Origin: Hyphomicrobiales bacterium
Lineage (GTDB): Bacteria > Pseudomonadota > Alphaproteobacteria > Rhizobiales > Xanthobacteraceae
NCBI GenBank assembly: GCA_021732215.1
Contig: JAKFVL010000009.1
Location: 144,568 to 208,567, forward strand
DNA length: 64,000 nucleotides
Direction of reading: 5' to 3'
In this document: positions 44,898-54,058 of the stretch, in pieces
Numbering within the stretch: the first letter of the stretch is position 1
Layout of the letters: each line of letters starts with the position of its first letter
Notes under the pieces: generated by a model
The model's database searches: none
Seen by the model: the letters and a program-made list of their open reading frames with translations, nothing else
What the model was told of the DNA's origin: nothing
Translations under genes and position numbers: made by a program

Positions 44898-45941
44898 ATG
44901 ATCGTCGTTCGCACACCTCTTCGTGTTTCCTTCTTCGGTGGAGGGACCGATCATCCTGCCTGGTTCTCGCGCCCTGAGCCCGGTGCTGTGCTGTCCACAA
45001 CGATCGACAAGTACATTTACGTCCAGCTTCGCCGCTTACCTGCAATGTTCGAGTTCAATTATCGCGTAGCCTGGGGCATGCTCGAAGAGGTCAAGACCAT
45101 TAACGAGATTCAGCATCCCGTGGTGCGCGAAATGCTCAGGCACTATGCCGAGGATATCGATCGTGCGACCGGCTATGAGGTGATCTACAACGCTGATCTG
45201 CCCTCGAAGACCGGCCTGGGCTCGAGTTCGGCTTTCACGGTCTCGCTTCTGAATGCCTATTTTGGCAATCGCGAACGGCTTTGTTCAAAGGCATTTCTTG
45301 CTCGCGAAGCCATCAATCTTGAGCAGAACATTCTTAAGGAGACCGTTGGCTGTCAGGATCAGATTGCGGCCGCCTATGGTGGCCTTAATCGGATCGATTT
45401 CCAGACCGACGGGCAATTTTCGGTGACACCGCTCCACATCACGGCAGTTCGCCGCAAGGAACTGGAATCATCGCTTCTTTTATTTTTTACCGGCTTTACC
45501 CGATCTGCCGAAGCCATTGAGAAGCTCAAGGTCGCACGTTTCGCAGACAAAACCGAGCAACTGCGATCGATCTACCAGATGGTCGATGAAGGCGAGCGCA
45601 TCCTGCTGGACTTGAACCGCCCTATCAGGGAGTTCGGTCAATTACTAAACCGCGCGTGGATCGAGAAACGCCGCCTCGATGAGTCCGTCTCCAATGAATT
45701 CATTGACGAGAGTTATCAGGCCGCCATGGCGGCGGGTGCGCTTGGCGGGAAACTGCTTGGCGCCGGTGGCGGCGGCTTTCTGCTGATGTTTGCGCCGCCA
45801 GAACGGCACGAAGCGGTGAAGGCCGCCCTCGCAAAGCTGCCTTTTGTGCCTTTCAAGATGGAGCGCCAAGGCTCCACAGTGGTTCTATACGATCCGGAAC
45901 TTACTTCTAATTATCTTACCGCAACGGCGCGTGTAAATTGA
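44898..45941 (+). CDS. GHMP-family sugar kinase (HddA-like)
   Basis: This 347-residue kinase has the N-terminal VRTPLRVSFFGGGTD, the phosphate-binding loop GLGSSSA (106-112) and the C-terminal GGKLLGAGGGGFLLMF. The whole pattern is that of D-glycero-D-manno-heptose 7-phosphate kinase (HddA) and its relatives. The HddA route also needs GmhA and GmhB, which are not in the window. Alternative substrates such as fucose or other C6/C7 sugars cannot be excluded. The ATG at 44898 is preferred to a TTG directly after the previous stop. Confidence 0.85.
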   Translation: MIVVRTPLRVSFFGGGTDHPAWFSRPEPGAVLSTTIDKYIYVQLRRLPAMFEFNYRVAWGMLEEVKTINEIQHPVVREMLRHYAEDIDRATGYEVIYNADLPSKTGLGSSSAFTVSLLNAYFGNRERLCSKAFLAREAINLEQNILKETVGCQDQIAAAYGGLNRIDFQTDGQFSVTPLHITAVRRKELESSLLLFFTGFTRSAEAIEKLKVARFADKTEQLRSIYQMVDEGERILLDLNRPIREFGQLLNRAWIEKRRLDESVSNEFIDESYQAAMAAGALGGKLLGAGGGGFLLMFAPPERHEAVKAALAKLPFVPFKMERQGSTVVLYDPELTSNYLTATARVN

Positions 45942-45953
45942 GGTCGCAAGCTC

Positions 45954-47375
45954 ATGCTGGATAAAACTGAAATTGGTTCTCGCCTTCACGGCCAGGAGCT
46001 TGATAGCTTCACCTGCCGGACCGACGACAGTCTGTGGACCGGGATCGAGCGAGCGCTCGACAATGGCTTTGGAACTCTATTCGTGCTGGGCGAGGACGGC
46101 ACGGTGCGCGGACAAGCCACCCTCGAAAGTATGCGCGAAGCCATCAGAAACGGAGCTCATCTCAAATCTGCCCTCATGAGTGACGTCTGCAAACAGGTAG
46201 ACCTCGACGATTCCACCTCCGTAACCACAGCTGTCCTGGATGCAAGCGGACGCCTGACCGAAATCAACCTCCGGCCTGAAGCGACATTCCTTCCGATTGC
46301 GGAACCAAACCTGTCTCATGCGGAACTGCGGAATCTGCTCGATGCCTATCTCTCGACGTGGATTTCGTCGACTGGCAGCTATGTCCGCGACTTCGAAACC
46401 AGGTTTGCGCTGAAGGCAGGCAGCGCCCACGGCATTGCGACGTCGAATGGCACCGCGGCCCTTCAGCTTGCACTGGTGGCGCTCGGTATCGGTCAGGGCG
46501 ACGAGGTTATTGTGCCGGACTTCACGTTTGCAGCTTCGGCAAACACCGTCATCCATGCCGGCGCCCGTCCCGTTCTGGTGGATGTCGATCCGGAAAGCTG
46601 GTGCATTTCGCTGGAGGCGATTGAGCGAGCGATAACGCCCCGTACTCGGGCTGTAATGCCGGTGCATGTTTTCGGACGGCCCGCTCCGATGACTGAAATA
46701 CGCGATCTTTGCAGCTCACGCGGTATCTATGTGATCGAGGATTGCGCAGAGGCTCACGGGGCACGCTACGACGGAAAACCTGTCGGATCTTTTTCCGATA
46801 TCAGCAGCTTTTCGTTCTACGCCAACAAGATTATTACGACTGGCGAGGGCGGCATGTGCGTCACAAACGATGAGGGTCTCTCACAACGCATGAAGATGTT
46901 GCGCGATCATGGAATGAAAATTGAACGCCGATACTGGCACGAGGAGGCAGGCTTTAACCTTCGAATGACAAATCTTCAGGCTTCCATTGGATGCGCCCAG
47001 CTTGATCGCATGGATGAGTTTATAGGGATGCGTCATGCTATTCATCATCGTTATGTACAAGCGATGAGTGACGTCGCCGGTGTCACGTTTCCAACACAGA
47101 TGAACAGCCGATGTGAACCTGTAACATGGTTTTCGTGCGTGCTCGTCCCGGAAACCAAACGGTCGGCACTGATCAGCGCGTGCAAAGCGGAAAACATTGA
47201 ACTGCGACCATTCTTCAACAGCTTGTCGATGATGCCAGCCTATCTCCACTACGCCCGGGTTTGTCCGGTTTCGCGATCTCTGTCACTCAGCGGCGTTAAC
47301 TTGCCGACCTTCCACAAGGTTGACGAACGAATGGTGCACAAGATCGCCGGCATATTCCGAACCGTTCTCAATTGA
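45954..47375 (+). CDS. DegT/DnrJ-family aminotransferase with N-terminal CBS-like domain
   Basis: This 473-residue protein contains about 110 N-terminal residues that look like a CBS module (DDSLWTGIERALDNG... VLGEDGTVRGQATLESMREA). A full PLP-dependent sugar aminotransferase follows (residues 115-473). Catalytic Lys292 (FYANKIITTGEGG) and PLP-ring Asp263 (IEDCAEAHG) are present. The aminotransferase half resembles perosamine synthase-like enzymes that aminate C4 of a keto-sugar nucleotide. CBS modules usually accompany separate nucleotidyltransferases in such loci, so the fusion here is unusual. It lies 12 nt after the kinase gene. Confidence 0.85.
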   Translation: MLDKTEIGSRLHGQELDSFTCRTDDSLWTGIERALDNGFGTLFVLGEDGTVRGQATLESMREAIRNGAHLKSALMSDVCKQVDLDDSTSVTTAVLDASGRLTEINLRPEATFLPIAEPNLSHAELRNLLDAYLSTWISSTGSYVRDFETRFALKAGSAHGIATSNGTAALQLALVALGIGQGDEVIVPDFTFAASANTVIHAGARPVLVDVDPESWCISLEAIERAITPRTRAVMPVHVFGRPAPMTEIRDLCSSRGIYVIEDCAEAHGARYDGKPVGSFSDISSFSFYANKIITTGEGGMCVTNDEGLSQRMKMLRDHGMKIERRYWHEEAGFNLRMTNLQASIGCAQLDRMDEFIGMRHAIHHRYVQAMSDVAGVTFPTQMNSRCEPVTWFSCVLVPETKRSALISACKAENIELRPFFNSLSMMPAYLHYARVCPVSRSLSLSGVNLPTFHKVDERMVHKIAGIFRTVLN

Positions 47376-47487
47376 CCAGCCATGAACGGGCACCGCTTTG
47401 CGTTGACCATTGCAGCCTTGATGTCTTCAAAGAGTTCGATTGCAACCGGTCAGCCGATAGGATCACGCGGCTCGCCACGGATCACAG

Positions 47488-48192
47488 CTATCTCAGCCGC
47501 TTGATGCGGATATCCTTGAATTGAACACGCATCGGAGGACCGGCGTGTAACTGAAATGCCAGTACGCCATTGGCCCGCGCTCTTCCCTTTTCATTGTCGA
47601 CCAGATCAACGGTATTCAGCCCATTGATCTTCTGAATGATCCGGTTACCCTTCGCGATCACGACATATGTGTTCCAGTCCATCGGATTGATGGCTGATAT
47701 GATATCTCGCCGGTCGCTTAACTTCGCGACGATCGTCTTGTCGCCTTTCATTCCGATGCTGACTTTGTCGCCCCCCTTTGCCAGAACACCACGACCGCCT
47801 TCGTCGTAGAGGTCGCCCATATACTTATCAGTCGAATCGACGTCGGTTTGATACCCATGAACGACGGAATTTCCCTTATTGAGGCTGCGAAACTGAATTC
47901 CGCTGTTGCCGCCGAATATTCGGACCTTTACCCGCAGCTCGAAATCGCCGACCTCGTCCTTGAAAATCAGAAACGTGTTGCCATCGGTAGGCTTTTCGGC
48001 CGTCGTCTCGCCAGTCACCGCTCCATCGCGAACCGACCAGAATTCAGGTTTTCCGTTCCAACCGGTTAGCGTTGTGCCATCGAATATGGAAACGAAACCA
48101 TCATCCTCCTCTGAGGCAACGGAAATCGATGGCGCGAAAGTCAGCGCCAGCAGCGGCGTCAATAGAAACAGAAAGTTCAATTTTGCAGACAT
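47488..48192 (-). CDS. Secreted DUF1080 (3-keto-disaccharide hydrolase-like) protein
   Basis: This 234-residue protein has a signal peptide (FLFLLTPLLALTFAPSISVAS). The DUF1080 beta-jellyroll follows: SIFDGTTLTGWNG, FWSVRDGAVTGET, NSGIQFRS and GVLAFQLHAGPPMRVQFKDIRIK. Members are lectin-like, and some hydrolyse 3-keto-glycosides. Beside a GMC oxidoreductase-containing sugar locus, an action on an oxidised sugar is conceivable, but unproven. The ATG at 48192 follows GGGGGC. Confidence 0.85.
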   Translation of the reverse strand: MSAKLNFLFLLTPLLALTFAPSISVASEEDDGFVSIFDGTTLTGWNGKPEFWSVRDGAVTGETTAEKPTDGNTFLIFKDEVGDFELRVKVRIFGGNSGIQFRSLNKGNSVVHGYQTDVDSTDKYMGDLYDEGGRGVLAKGGDKVSIGMKGDKTIVAKLSDRRDIISAINPMDWNTYVVIAKGNRIIQKINGLNTVDLVDNEKGRARANGVLAFQLHAGPPMRVQFKDIRIKRLR

Positions 48193-48503
48193 AACTGCCC
48201 CCGGGATCGACCTGCAATCTATCACAAGGAAGCCCCGGATGATCCGGTCGTAGACAGCCGATGTCGGCGGCCCGACCTGTCTCTTCGGTCTGGAGCAACC
48301 CCGCTGAAGCGTCTTGGCTCATCTCCTCAAAAGCTGTTCATAGCCAGTGTTCCGGGCGGGCTTGATCGTGTAAATTGGCAACCGATCGTATGTCCGGGGG
48401 TAGGCTTTTCAAAGCAAACGATGCGCGCGCAATCCGGTTCGGCTCGCGCGGGGTGCCGCTCCGTCAAACAACATGCATCAAACAGACGCCGCAGAGCTGC
48501 CAA
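48193..48503. promoter_or_regulatory. Divergent region between DUF1080 and polymerase genes
   Basis: These 311 nt contain no recognised gene, and I see no clear operator. The polymerase reading frame stays open to 48375 but without similarity. Confidence 0.35.
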
Positions 48504-49931
48504 ATGACCATTGAGCCAATTGGACTGATTGCTCTCGCCCTTGGCATAATCAGCCTTTTCTTCGGACCCGCTTTCATTGTGTACGTATTCGTTGCCTCCA
48601 CCTTGCTGGGTTCTGCAGGGGCCATTATCCTCGATTTCATCGGCGGGACAAATATTCAGCCTGCGCATTTGCTGCTTGGTTTTCTTGTCTTCAAGTTATC
48701 GACCAGCCAGGCAGTCACGCAGCGAGCGTCCGAGGGCCTCGCAATCGGCAGACCGGGATTCTGGCTGCTGTTAACGGCGCTTTATAGTCTTTTATCCGCC
48801 TACGCGATGCCGAGAATCTTTGCCGGAGAAACTTTCGTTTTCGCTGTTCGTGCACAGAGCGCCTACAGCATACCGCTCGGACCGACCACCTCGAATCTGA
48901 CGCAGACGGTGTATTTTATCGGCAATCTTGTTTGCTTCTATGTTTTGTACGGTTACGCAAGTGACGAAGCGAACCGCAGAAATCTTGCCAAGGCGGGGCT
49001 ATTTTGTTGTGTCTTGAATCTTGTGTTCGCCGTTCTGGATTTGGCGACCTATTGGACAGGAACGACTGAACTCCTTTCCTTTATTCGAAACGCCACATAT
49101 GCCCTTTTGAACGACAGTGAAATTCAAGGCTTCAAGCGCATCGTTGGATCCTTCACGGAAGCCTCATCCTTTGGATATGCAACACTGGGCTACTTCGCCT
49201 TTGCCAGCACGTTTTGGTTGTATGGCTTTGCTCCGGCCTTCATGCTGCCCCTCAGCCTGCTTTTGTTTTTGGCTTTGATGTTTTCCACGTCCACAACCGC
49301 GTATGCCGGTTTGGTCGGATTGCTGGCAGTCATGTATTTTCAAACAGCGATCTTCGCACTGCTGCGGTCGCCAACGAAGCAAATGACCATCTTTTTGATC
49401 GCGGCTCCGGTTGTCCTTGTTCTCGCCTTCGTCGGAATTTCCTTGAACGATGATTCCGCGAAATACGTAGGGAACATGCTCGACTCGATGCTGCTCAACA
49501 AACTATCGACCGAATCCGGGATCGAACGGTCGAGCTGGAACAGGCAAGCATTTCAGAATTTCCTCGATACGTTCGGATTCGGGGCGGGTAACGGCAGTGT
49601 CCGCGCCTCAAGTTTTCCCGTTGCCGTCATTGCCAGCCTTGGATTTATCGGCACGTTGGCATACGGCGCTTTTCTGCTATCGGTCCTGTTTGGCAACCGT
49701 GCCCGGGAAAGCTCTGATCTGTTTGAGAACGCCGTTCCGCACGCAGCCAAGTCGGCATGCATTGCCTGGTTGATCGCTGCAACGGTTTCTGGCGCGCTTA
49801 TCGACCTCGGGTTGCCGTTCTTTGTGTTTTCGGCGCTGGCCTGCGCCAGAATCGGAACCCGGAAAGGAAAAAGTGCCGTCGATATGCAGTTCGCCAAGTA
49901 TGGTTCTGTTCGATCAGCCGCAGGTTCTTGA
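48504..49931 (+). CDS. Wzy-like polysaccharide polymerase / O-antigen ligase-like membrane protein
   Basis: This 475-residue integral membrane protein has about 10-12 hydrophobic helices and a long periplasmic loop (about 345-385: NMLDSMLLNKLSTESGIERSS). The FGFGAGNGSVRASS motif after the loop is typical of Wzy/O-antigen ligase family proteins. It would join repeat units flipped by the Wzx-like protein. The ATG at 48504 marks the first hydrophobic helix. Confidence 0.8.
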   Translation: MTIEPIGLIALALGIISLFFGPAFIVYVFVASTLLGSAGAIILDFIGGTNIQPAHLLLGFLVFKLSTSQAVTQRASEGLAIGRPGFWLLLTALYSLLSAYAMPRIFAGETFVFAVRAQSAYSIPLGPTTSNLTQTVYFIGNLVCFYVLYGYASDEANRRNLAKAGLFCCVLNLVFAVLDLATYWTGTTELLSFIRNATYALLNDSEIQGFKRIVGSFTEASSFGYATLGYFAFASTFWLYGFAPAFMLPLSLLLFLALMFSTSTTAYAGLVGLLAVMYFQTAIFALLRSPTKQMTIFLIAAPVVLVLAFVGISLNDDSAKYVGNMLDSMLLNKLSTESGIERSSWNRQAFQNFLDTFGFGAGNGSVRASSFPVAVIASLGFIGTLAYGAFLLSVLFGNRARESSDLFENAVPHAAKSACIAWLIAATVSGALIDLGLPFFVFSALACARIGTRKGKSAVDMQFAKYGSVRSAAGS

Positions 49932-49968
49932 TCTCGCTGCCGGAGAAGGCCCGTGTGCTGCACAGGCT

Positions 49969-50685
49969 CTATTTCCTTAGCAGCTTCTTCAATGCGCTAT
50001 CGCTATGCGGATCGATATAATGGAAAAGAGCCGTCGCCCGGATTTTATCAGGGTCGCAAGGTTCGTTGGTGTGAACGGACCGATAACCCCAGAACAAGTA
50101 CAGATCGCCGGGGTTCATTTTTATCCGAACCAGACGCGGAGACGACGCTTTTGTCATACGCCTCAGCAGGAACTGCGAAAACGGATTATCGAGCAGTATT
50201 TTATCCAGCAGATTGCGGGCGTAAAGTTGCCTAACCTTACGCACGTTAGGTAGAACAATGAGGTCTCCGGAATTCTGGCCACGCGGAACGTGAATGGGCA
50301 GCAATACCGTCAGAACGTAGGAATCATAGTGAAAACGGAGCGAATGTTTCTGACCTGACGGACCGGTCAAGCAACGCAAGATTTGATAGTAGGGTTGATC
50401 GGGCGCTGGCTGGCCAGTCGTACGTTCGTATACTTTGCTGCAAAGCCTCCTAAACGCCGGCGAATTTGCCATACGCTCTAGAGCTGTGCCTGCGACGGAT
50501 TCGTGCCCCGTAAAACTTACATAGACGCCGCCTGCAGCCTGGACAGCTTGGTTTACGAATGAACGAAGTTCGGCAATCTCGTCATCTCGAAGATATGCCT
50601 GCACAACTCCATAGCCCTCACGATCAATCGCGCTGACGAGACTGTCAGCTTCACTATCGGAAATTTCAGCAAAATCGGGATGCAT
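49969..50685 (-). CDS. Phytanoyl-CoA dioxygenase (PhyH)-like Fe(II)/2-oxoglutarate oxygenase
   Basis: This 238-residue double-stranded beta-helix oxygenase has His119 and Asp121 (RFHYDSY) and His205 (YRSVHTNE) as probable iron ligands, and Arg216 (KIRATALFHY) as 2-oxoglutarate ligand. All the expected residues are in place. It lies at the edge of the polysaccharide locus, convergent with the polymerase gene (37 nt apart), and might hydroxylate a sugar, lipid carrier or small metabolite. The substrate is unknown. Confidence 0.8.
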   Translation of the reverse strand: MHPDFAEISDSEADSLVSAIDREGYGVVQAYLRDDEIAELRSFVNQAVQAAGGVYVSFTGHESVAGTALERMANSPAFRRLCSKVYERTTGQPAPDQPYYQILRCLTGPSGQKHSLRFHYDSYVLTVLLPIHVPRGQNSGDLIVLPNVRKVRQLYARNLLDKILLDNPFSQFLLRRMTKASSPRLVRIKMNPGDLYLFWGYRSVHTNEPCDPDKIRATALFHYIDPHSDSALKKLLRK

Positions 50686-50974
50686 CGGCTAAAATAAAGG
50701 GTTCTCGTGCGGAATTGTTGTTTCGATCTCTCTGCAATACTTACCGAAGAATTGAACACAATAACCCACAAATAAAAACAGAGAATTTTTAAGGCGATCG
50801 CGCTTTTTCGTCTCGCCGCCTGCTCCATCCGGCCTGATGAACGCCGATAGACGGTTTCAAAGCCAATGAGGCAGATAGCGTTTTTTTTCAGGAAGTTCAG
50901 ATCCTGATTTTGATGAAGGCAGGAACCGGAGTTTGCCGGGTCTGCGGCGAGCGTATTCCTGAAAACAAAATTCA

Positions 50975-53900
50975 TCACGCAGCCAGCGACAAATTGCTAT
51001 GTCGCTCCCTTTGTACTTCCGGCCGGTCAGGCTTGATCCCGAACCAGGTCACGTACAACGCCGGCAGAAACACCAGCGTCAGCAGCGTGGCGACGATGAG
51101 CCCACCCATGACGGCGTAAGCCATAGGCCCCCAGAACACAGTCGGCGCGATCGGAATCATGCCGAGAATGGCGGCCGCTGCCGTCAGCAAAATCGGCCGC
51201 AACCGATGCTCAGTCGCACTGATGACCGCAGACCACGGCTGTTCGCCATTGGCGATGTGCTGATCGATCTGCGAGATCAGGATCACCGAGTTACGGATCA
51301 CCATCCCGATCAGCGAGATGACGCCGAGGATCGCGACGAAGCCCATAGGAGCCCGCGACAACAGCAATGCTGCTGCGACACCGATCATCGCCAGCGGCGC
51401 AGTCAGCACTACCAGGAACAAGCGCTGGAAGCTCTTGAGCTGGATCATCAGGATGGTCGCCATCAGGAACAACATCAGCGGAAACACCACGAAAATACTG
51501 CTCTGTGCCTTGGCACTATCCTCCATCACGCCGCCGAGCACGACGCGATAGCCCACGGGAAGAGTCTCGCGGAACTCCGCGATCGGCTTTTCGAGCTGCT
51601 TCACAACGCTGGCGGGTTCGACGCCTTTCGGCACATCCGCCTGCACAGTGACGGTCGGCAGACGCTGGCGGCGCCAGATCAACGGCGGCTCCAGTTCGTA
51701 GGACAGTGTCGCAATCTGCGATAGCGGCACCCGGTGACCACCGGGCGCACCGATCATCAGGTTGCGCAGCGTTTCGAGCTGTGCCCGCTCCTCGGGAACG
51801 GCGCGTGCGACGATGTCGATCAGATAGGTCGCTTCGCGGAGCTGTGTAATCTGTGTACCCGACAACACCGCGTTAATGTTGTTGGCAAGCTGCTGTGAGC
51901 TGATGCCGAGTGTCCTCGCGCGATCCTGATCCACATTGACCCGAATCACCTTTGCCGACTCGTTCCAGTCGTAATTGATATTACGCATCTGCGGGCTTTC
52001 ACCGAGTACGCGCGCAAAAGCCTGCGCATATTCGCGAGTCTTCGCCGCGTCAGGACCGCTGACGCGATACTTGATCGGCCAACCGACCGGCGGACCGAGC
52101 TCAAGCGGCGTGACACGCGCCATCAGCGCGTCAAAGTCGGCGGCAAACGCCTTCTCCAGCCGCTCGATGACGTTTCCACGTACCGCATGGCTCTTGGTGA
52201 CCACCACGGCCTGGGCGAAGAAGTCATTCGCGAGTTGCTGATCGAGCGGCAAATAGAAACGAATCGCGCCCTGCCCGACATAGAAGCTCCAATGCTCCAC
52301 GTCCGGGTCGGTCTTGAGCAGTTTCTCGACGCGCGCCACCGTTTCCTGCGTCGCCTTCAGCGACGCCGTCTGCGGCAGGGTAAGATCGATCATCACCTCA
52401 GGACGATCCGATTTCGGGAAAAATTGCTGCGGTACGAACTGCATGGCCCCGATCGCAACCGCGAACAGGAACGCCGACGCACCGAGTACCAGCCAGCGTT
52501 GATGCAAGGCTGCATCAAGACTTGAACGGAACCACAGCGAGACCTTGGATGTGCCGTGGCCACCGCGCTTGAGCTTGTCGGGCAGGATCGCGACACCGGT
52601 CAGCGGCGTGAACAGCACCGCCACGAACCACGATACAATCAACGAAATACCAACAACCGCGAACAGCGAGAAGCAGTATTCGCCTGCCCCGCTCTGGGCG
52701 AAGCCGACCGGAACGAAGCCGGCAATTGTAACCAGAGTGCCGGTCAGCATGGGAAAAGCGGTTGAGGTATAGGTAAAGGTCGCGGCCTTCACCTTGTCGA
52801 AGCCTTCCTCCATCTTCGTGATCATCATCTCGACCGCGATCATGGCGTCATCGACCAGGAGGCCGAGCGCGATGATCAAGGCGCCGAGCGAGATGCGTTG
52901 CAGCGAAATGCCGGCGAACTTCATCACCACGAAGGTGATCGCAAGCACCAGCGGGATCGCAATTGCGACCACGATGCCAGGACGCCAGCCGAGCGCCAGG
53001 AAGCTGACAGCCAGAACGATGGCAACGGCTTCCATCAGGCTCTTGGTGAATTCACCCACCGCCTCGTGCACGACGTGCGGCTGATCGGCGACCAGACGAA
53101 CATCTATACCAATCGGAAGATCGCGTGCCAGCTCCGCCACTCGCGCCTTGACGTTGTTACCGAGAGCAAGCACGTCACCGCCGCTGGTCATCGAAACCGC
53201 AAGACCAAGGGCAGGCTCACCGTTGTAGCGGAACATCGGCTGTGCCGGCTCCACGTACTTGCGCTTGACAGTCGCGATGTCGCCGAGGCGCACGAAGCGA
53301 TCACCGACGCGAAAGTTGATGGCCTTCAGGCTCTCTTCCGACGTGAAAGATCCGGTCACGCGCAACGCAATACGCTCCGGCCCGGCGTCGACCGTACCGC
53401 TCTGCGTGATCGCGTTCTGCGATTGCAACGACTGGATCAGGGAGTTGGAGTCAAGGCCAAGCGCCGCGATCTGTTGTGTCGAGAACTCGAGATATATTTT
53501 CTCATCCTGAGCTCCAACCAGTTCGACCTTCGCGACATCGCGCACCCGTAGCAGCTCGGCCCGAATCCTGTCGGCGTAGTCACGTAGTTCCCGATGGGTC
53601 GGGCCATCTGCGGTCAGCGCAAAGATCAGCGCATAGGTATCGCCGAACTCGTCATTGTAGAAAGGCCCGTTCACACCCGACGGAAGTGTGTGCCGGATGT
53701 CGTCGATCTTCTTGCGGACCTGATACCACAACGGCTTCACTGCATCGCCGGCAACCGTGTCCTTGAGGTTCACGAAGACAACGGATTCGCCGGGCTTGGT
53801 GTAGCTGCGCACATAGTCGAGATACGGCAGCTCTTCGAGCTTCTTCTCGATGCGATCGGTGACCTGAGATAGCATGTCCGTCGCATTCGCACCGGGCCAT

Positions 53901-54058
53901 ACGGTCTTGACGACCATGGTCTTGATCGTGAACGGAGGATCTTCCTCACGGCCGAGCTTGTTGTAGGCCCATAGACCGGCCATCGCCGAGATCAGCATCA
54001 GATAGATGACGATGCTCTTGTTGCGCAGCGCCCAATCGGAAAGGTTGAATCCGTTCAT
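50975..54058 (-). CDS. RND-family efflux pump inner-membrane transporter
   Basis: This 1,027-residue protein has the AcrB-like layout of two large periplasmic loops and 12 helices. The proton-relay pair is seen as Asp403-Asp404 (LLVDDAMIAVE) in helix 4. Such pumps form tripartite complexes with a periplasmic adaptor and a TolC-type channel; no channel gene is nearby. Its ATG overlaps the adaptor gene's TGA by 4 nt. Drug, solvent or signal efflux is possible; the substrate cannot be read from the sequence. Confidence 0.92.
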   Translation of the reverse strand: MNGFNLSDWALRNKSIVIYLMLISAMAGLWAYNKLGREEDPPFTIKTMVVKTVWPGANATDMLSQVTDRIEKKLEELPYLDYVRSYTKPGESVVFVNLKDTVAGDAVKPLWYQVRKKIDDIRHTLPSGVNGPFYNDEFGDTYALIFALTADGPTHRELRDYADRIRAELLRVRDVAKVELVGAQDEKIYLEFSTQQIAALGLDSNSLIQSLQSQNAITQSGTVDAGPERIALRVTGSFTSEESLKAINFRVGDRFVRLGDIATVKRKYVEPAQPMFRYNGEPALGLAVSMTSGGDVLALGNNVKARVAELARDLPIGIDVRLVADQPHVVHEAVGEFTKSLMEAVAIVLAVSFLALGWRPGIVVAIAIPLVLAITFVVMKFAGISLQRISLGALIIALGLLVDDAMIAVEMMITKMEEGFDKVKAATFTYTSTAFPMLTGTLVTIAGFVPVGFAQSGAGEYCFSLFAVVGISLIVSWFVAVLFTPLTGVAILPDKLKRGGHGTSKVSLWFRSSLDAALHQRWLVLGASAFLFAVAIGAMQFVPQQFFPKSDRPEVMIDLTLPQTASLKATQETVARVEKLLKTDPDVEHWSFYVGQGAIRFYLPLDQQLANDFFAQAVVVTKSHAVRGNVIERLEKAFAADFDALMARVTPLELGPPVGWPIKYRVSGPDAAKTREYAQAFARVLGESPQMRNINYDWNESAKVIRVNVDQDRARTLGISSQQLANNINAVLSGTQITQLREATYLIDIVARAVPEERAQLETLRNLMIGAPGGHRVPLSQIATLSYELEPPLIWRRQRLPTVTVQADVPKGVEPASVVKQLEKPIAEFRETLPVGYRVVLGGVMEDSAKAQSSIFVVFPLMLFLMATILMIQLKSFQRLFLVVLTAPLAMIGVAAALLLSRAPMGFVAILGVISLIGMVIRNSVILISQIDQHIANGEQPWSAVISATEHRLRPILLTAAAAILGMIPIAPTVFWGPMAYAVMGGLIVATLLTLVFLPALYVTWFGIKPDRPEVQRERHSNLSLAA

